This document shows, in pieces, positions 6,553 through 8,442 of a DNA stretch of 8,442 nt. A model generated the notes under the pieces. That model did not search any database. It was not told the DNA's origin and worked only from the letters and a program-made list of their open reading frames with translations. Source of the stretch: Bacteroidetes bacterium SW_11_45_7. Its GTDB lineage: Bacteria > Bacteroidota > Bacteroidia > Chitinophagales > SW-11-45-7. A program made the translations under genes and the position numbers. Each line of letters begins with the position of its first letter. The stretch's first letter is position 1. The DNA lies in contig PXTV01000009.1 of NCBI GenBank assembly GCA_003022985.1, forward strand, positions 1-8,442. Reading direction: 5' to 3'.

Positions 6553-8088
6553 ATGAACAAATCGCAACGCGTACTCCTGATGATCCTTGACGGATGGGCG
6601 CACGGGCCTGATCCCAACGTTAGCGCCATCGCTCAAGCCAAGACTCTTTTTGTAGACGGGCTGTATGACAAGTACCCTAACTCAGAGCTCAAGACGGATG
6701 GTGAAGTAGTAGGGCTACCGGAAGGGCAGATGGGAAACTCCGAAGTGGGGCACATGAATATTGGGGCTGGGCGAATTGTTGACCAAGACCTTCAACGCAT
6801 TAATAAAGCAATCAGCAATGGCGATATTAAGCAAAACGAGGTCTTGAACCAGGCACTTGCTTATGCCAGGGAGAACAACAAGAAGTTGCACTTCATCGGC
6901 CTTGTGAGCGATGGCGGTATTCACTCGCATATCGATCATCTGAAGGGCCTGTGTGATTACGCTGATGAGTACGGCTTACAAAATGTTTACGTTCACGCCT
7001 TCACTGATGGCCGCGACACCGATCCGAAAAGTGGTAAGGGCTTTATAAAGGAGCTGGAGCAACATATAGCCGACAAAACTCCACAACTTGCCAGCGTCAT
7101 TGGCCGTTATTATGCCATGGACAGGGACAAACGGTGGGAAAGGATCAAACAGGCGTACGATTTGCTTACAGAAGGCAAAGGCAGCAAGACAACCGACTTC
7201 CGGCAGACCATCCAGCAATCTTATGAGGAGGATGTTACGGACGAATTTCTCAACCCCATTGTCAAGGCGGATGAGCATGGCAACCCGCTGGCAACAATAG
7301 ACGAAGGGGATGCAGTGATCTGCTTCAACTTCAGAACTGATCGTTGTCGCCAGATCACACAGGTGTTCACACAAGATGATATGCCCGAGGAAGGCATGCA
7401 TACCATGTCCCTTCATTACGTCACCATGACCAATTATGACGACACCTTTAAAGGTGTGCATATACTGTTCGATAAGCCCAATCTGGACATGACGCTGGGT
7501 GAAGTGCTCGAGAAGCAGAACAAAACCCAGTTACGCATAGCCGAAACCGAGAAATACCCGCACGTCACCTATTTCTTCAACGGAGGGCGCGAATTGCAGT
7601 TTGAAGGTGAACAACGCAAAGTTGTCCCCTCCCCAAAAGTGGCTACATACGATTTGCGGCCGGAGATGAGCGCCTACGAGGTGCGCGATGAGGTCAATCG
7701 CTTGATAAAAGAGCAAACTCCGGATTTTATCTGCCTCAACTTTGCCAATCCTGATATGGTAGGCCACACAGGTGTATTCAATGCAGCTGTAAAAGCTGTT
7801 GAAACTATTGATAATTGCGCTAATAGTGTAACGCAAACGGCACTGGCTCATGATTATACCATCATGATCACAGCAGATCACGGCAATTCCGACTACCTGA
7901 TCAACGATGATGGCAGCCCAAATACTGCTCACACCAAAAATCCCGTCCCCTTCTTCCTGCTGAACGCTGCTGATGGCACACGAGTGAGTGATGGTAAATT
8001 GGGCGACATCGCCCCTACGGTATTAAAGCTAATGGGGCTGGACGTGCCTGGTGAGATGACCGGAAAGGCGTTGGTCGATGACAAGTAA
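6553..8088 (+). CDS. gpmI: 2,3-bisphosphoglycerate-independent phosphoglycerate mutase
   Basis: A 511-residue cytoplasmic glycolytic/gluconeogenic enzyme of the alkaline-phosphatase superfamily that interconverts 3- and 2-phosphoglycerate using two metal ions (usually Mn) and a phosphoserine intermediate. Visible residues: metal ligand Asp13 in LLMILDGW, nucleophile Ser63 in GQMGNSEVGHMNIGAGR (58-74), SDGGIHSH (119-126), TDGRDTDP (151-158), GRYYAMDRDKRW (184-195), FNFRTDRCRQ (258-267), AETEKYPHVTYFFNGG (330-345), NPDMVGHTG (399-407, Asp401 and His405), TADHGN (440-445, Asp442 and His443) and TAHTKNPVPF (458-467, His460). All key residues appear intact and the length is normal. The ATG at 6553 is chosen over the upstream ATG at 6484 because MNKSQRVLLMILDGW is the conserved beginning and a promoter box lies between the two. 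The downstream lipoprotein gene overlaps its last 11 bases. Confidence 0.97.
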   Translation: MNKSQRVLLMILDGWAHGPDPNVSAIAQAKTLFVDGLYDKYPNSELKTDGEVVGLPEGQMGNSEVGHMNIGAGRIVDQDLQRINKAISNGDIKQNEVLNQALAYARENNKKLHFIGLVSDGGIHSHIDHLKGLCDYADEYGLQNVYVHAFTDGRDTDPKSGKGFIKELEQHIADKTPQLASVIGRYYAMDRDKRWERIKQAYDLLTEGKGSKTTDFRQTIQQSYEEDVTDEFLNPIVKADEHGNPLATIDEGDAVICFNFRTDRCRQITQVFTQDDMPEEGMHTMSLHYVTMTNYDDTFKGVHILFDKPNLDMTLGEVLEKQNKTQLRIAETEKYPHVTYFFNGGRELQFEGEQRKVVPSPKVATYDLRPEMSAYEVRDEVNRLIKEQTPDFICLNFANPDMVGHTGVFNAAVKAVETIDNCANSVTQTALAHDYTIMITADHGNSDYLINDDGSPNTAHTKNPVPFFLLNAADGTRVSDGKLGDIAPTVLKLMGLDVPGEMTGKALVDDK

Positions 8089-8442
8089 TCCTCTTATCTG
8101 GTGTTGGGCAAAGCTTTTTGTGGTTTGCTCTCTTGCCGGCCTTCTAACCGGTTGTGTGTCATCCGAAAGGATCAAGGATATCGACAAGGTTTACTTTGAT
8201 CTGGAGAGCTTTTTACAGGAACAAATGGATACATTAGCCAGAAGCCAACATACTATCACAAAATCCATTCAGTTTAACGAAGAGAACGAGCAGCAGCAAT
8301 TTACAACGGGTAGTACTCCGAAAGGCGCCTTCCCCATAGCTACTTTACACAGTTATACACGCTGGCAAAAGGAGTTGAAGCCCTTCCTGGATGCCGGCAT
8401 TAATCAACCTGCTCTCCTGGATCAATACACTGGTGATACGGT
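8078..8442 (+). CDS. putative lipoprotein of unknown function (3' partial)
   Basis: ATG at 8078 opens a frame that stays open to the window edge, giving 121 complete codons. The N-terminus is a lipoprotein signal: a hydrophobic segment (KLFVVCSLAGLLTG, 12-25) ending in the lipobox LTGC with Cys26 as the lipid-modified residue. The mature part begins with a Ser-Ser-Glu stretch and continues KDIDKVYFDLESFLQEQM and later RWQKELKPFLDAGINQPALL, a pattern I associate loosely with conserved Bacteroidota lipoproteins of unknown function. The start codon lies inside the end of gpmI in another frame (11-bp overlap including the gpmI stop), so translation is probably coupled and the two are co-transcribed. 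The function cannot be inferred from the visible part, and the C-terminus is outside the window. Confidence 0.8.
   Translation, partial: MTSNPLIWCWAKLFVVCSLAGLLTGCVSSERIKDIDKVYFDLESFLQEQMDTLARSQHTITKSIQFNEENEQQQFTTGSTPKGAFPIATLHSYTRWQKELKPFLDAGINQPALLDQYTGDT

Noticed and set aside
7531..7932. 133-codon open frame opposite gpmI, and similar antisense frames at 6976-7461 and 1752-2045
   Set aside because: They are mirror images of well-supported genes, with odd composition (Cys/Ile/Val rich) and no recognisable domain.

Overview
The window looks like a chromosomal segment from a member of the Bacteroidota, most likely a Cytophagales-type bacterium. The reasons are a CarboxypepD_reg-like/DUF5686 outer-membrane protein, a DUF4783-type exported protein next to nadC, genes without clear Shine-Dalgarno sequences, and several upstream matches to the Bacteroidota promoter element TAnnTTTG. 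The lineage is inferred from protein character and promoter style; no rRNA gene is present.

Layout. (1) 1-2347, plus strand: 3' part of a DUF5686-family outer-membrane beta-barrel protein whose start lies outside the window. (2) 2348-2528: short convergent gap with no clear signal. (3) 2529-3180, minus: an alpha/beta hydrolase gene broken by an apparent internal, frame-changing deletion; both ends survive, including the Ser and His motifs. It has its own promoter candidate and is separated from the next gene by a strong terminator hairpin (about 3356-3392). (4) 3418-6111, minus: a run of four genes, transcribed in the order DUF4783-like exported protein, nadC (quinolinate phosphoribosyltransferase, NAD synthesis), a YegS/BmrU-type diacylglycerol/lipid kinase, and a thioredoxin. 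The first two overlap by one base; the kinase and thioredoxin each have a plausible promoter of their own. (5) 6112-6552: divergent intergenic region of about 440 bp containing two REP-like hairpins in opposite orientation plus AT-rich inverted repeats. (6) 6553-8088, plus: gpmI, cofactor-independent phosphoglycerate mutase (glycolysis), with a TACCTTTG box almost touching its start codon. (7) 8078-8442, plus: start of a lipoprotein gene that overlaps the end of gpmI by 11 bp and runs off the window.

The genes are mainly housekeeping (NAD synthesis, glycolysis, thiol redox, lipid phosphorylation) plus envelope proteins of unknown role. I see no defence system, prophage, CRISPR array, tRNA or insertion sequence. 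The points most worth a second look are the damaged hydrolase gene, the inverted pair of REP-like palindromes, the near-leaderless promoter geometry at gpmI, the overlapping lipoprotein gene, and a short insertion near the N-terminus of NadC.
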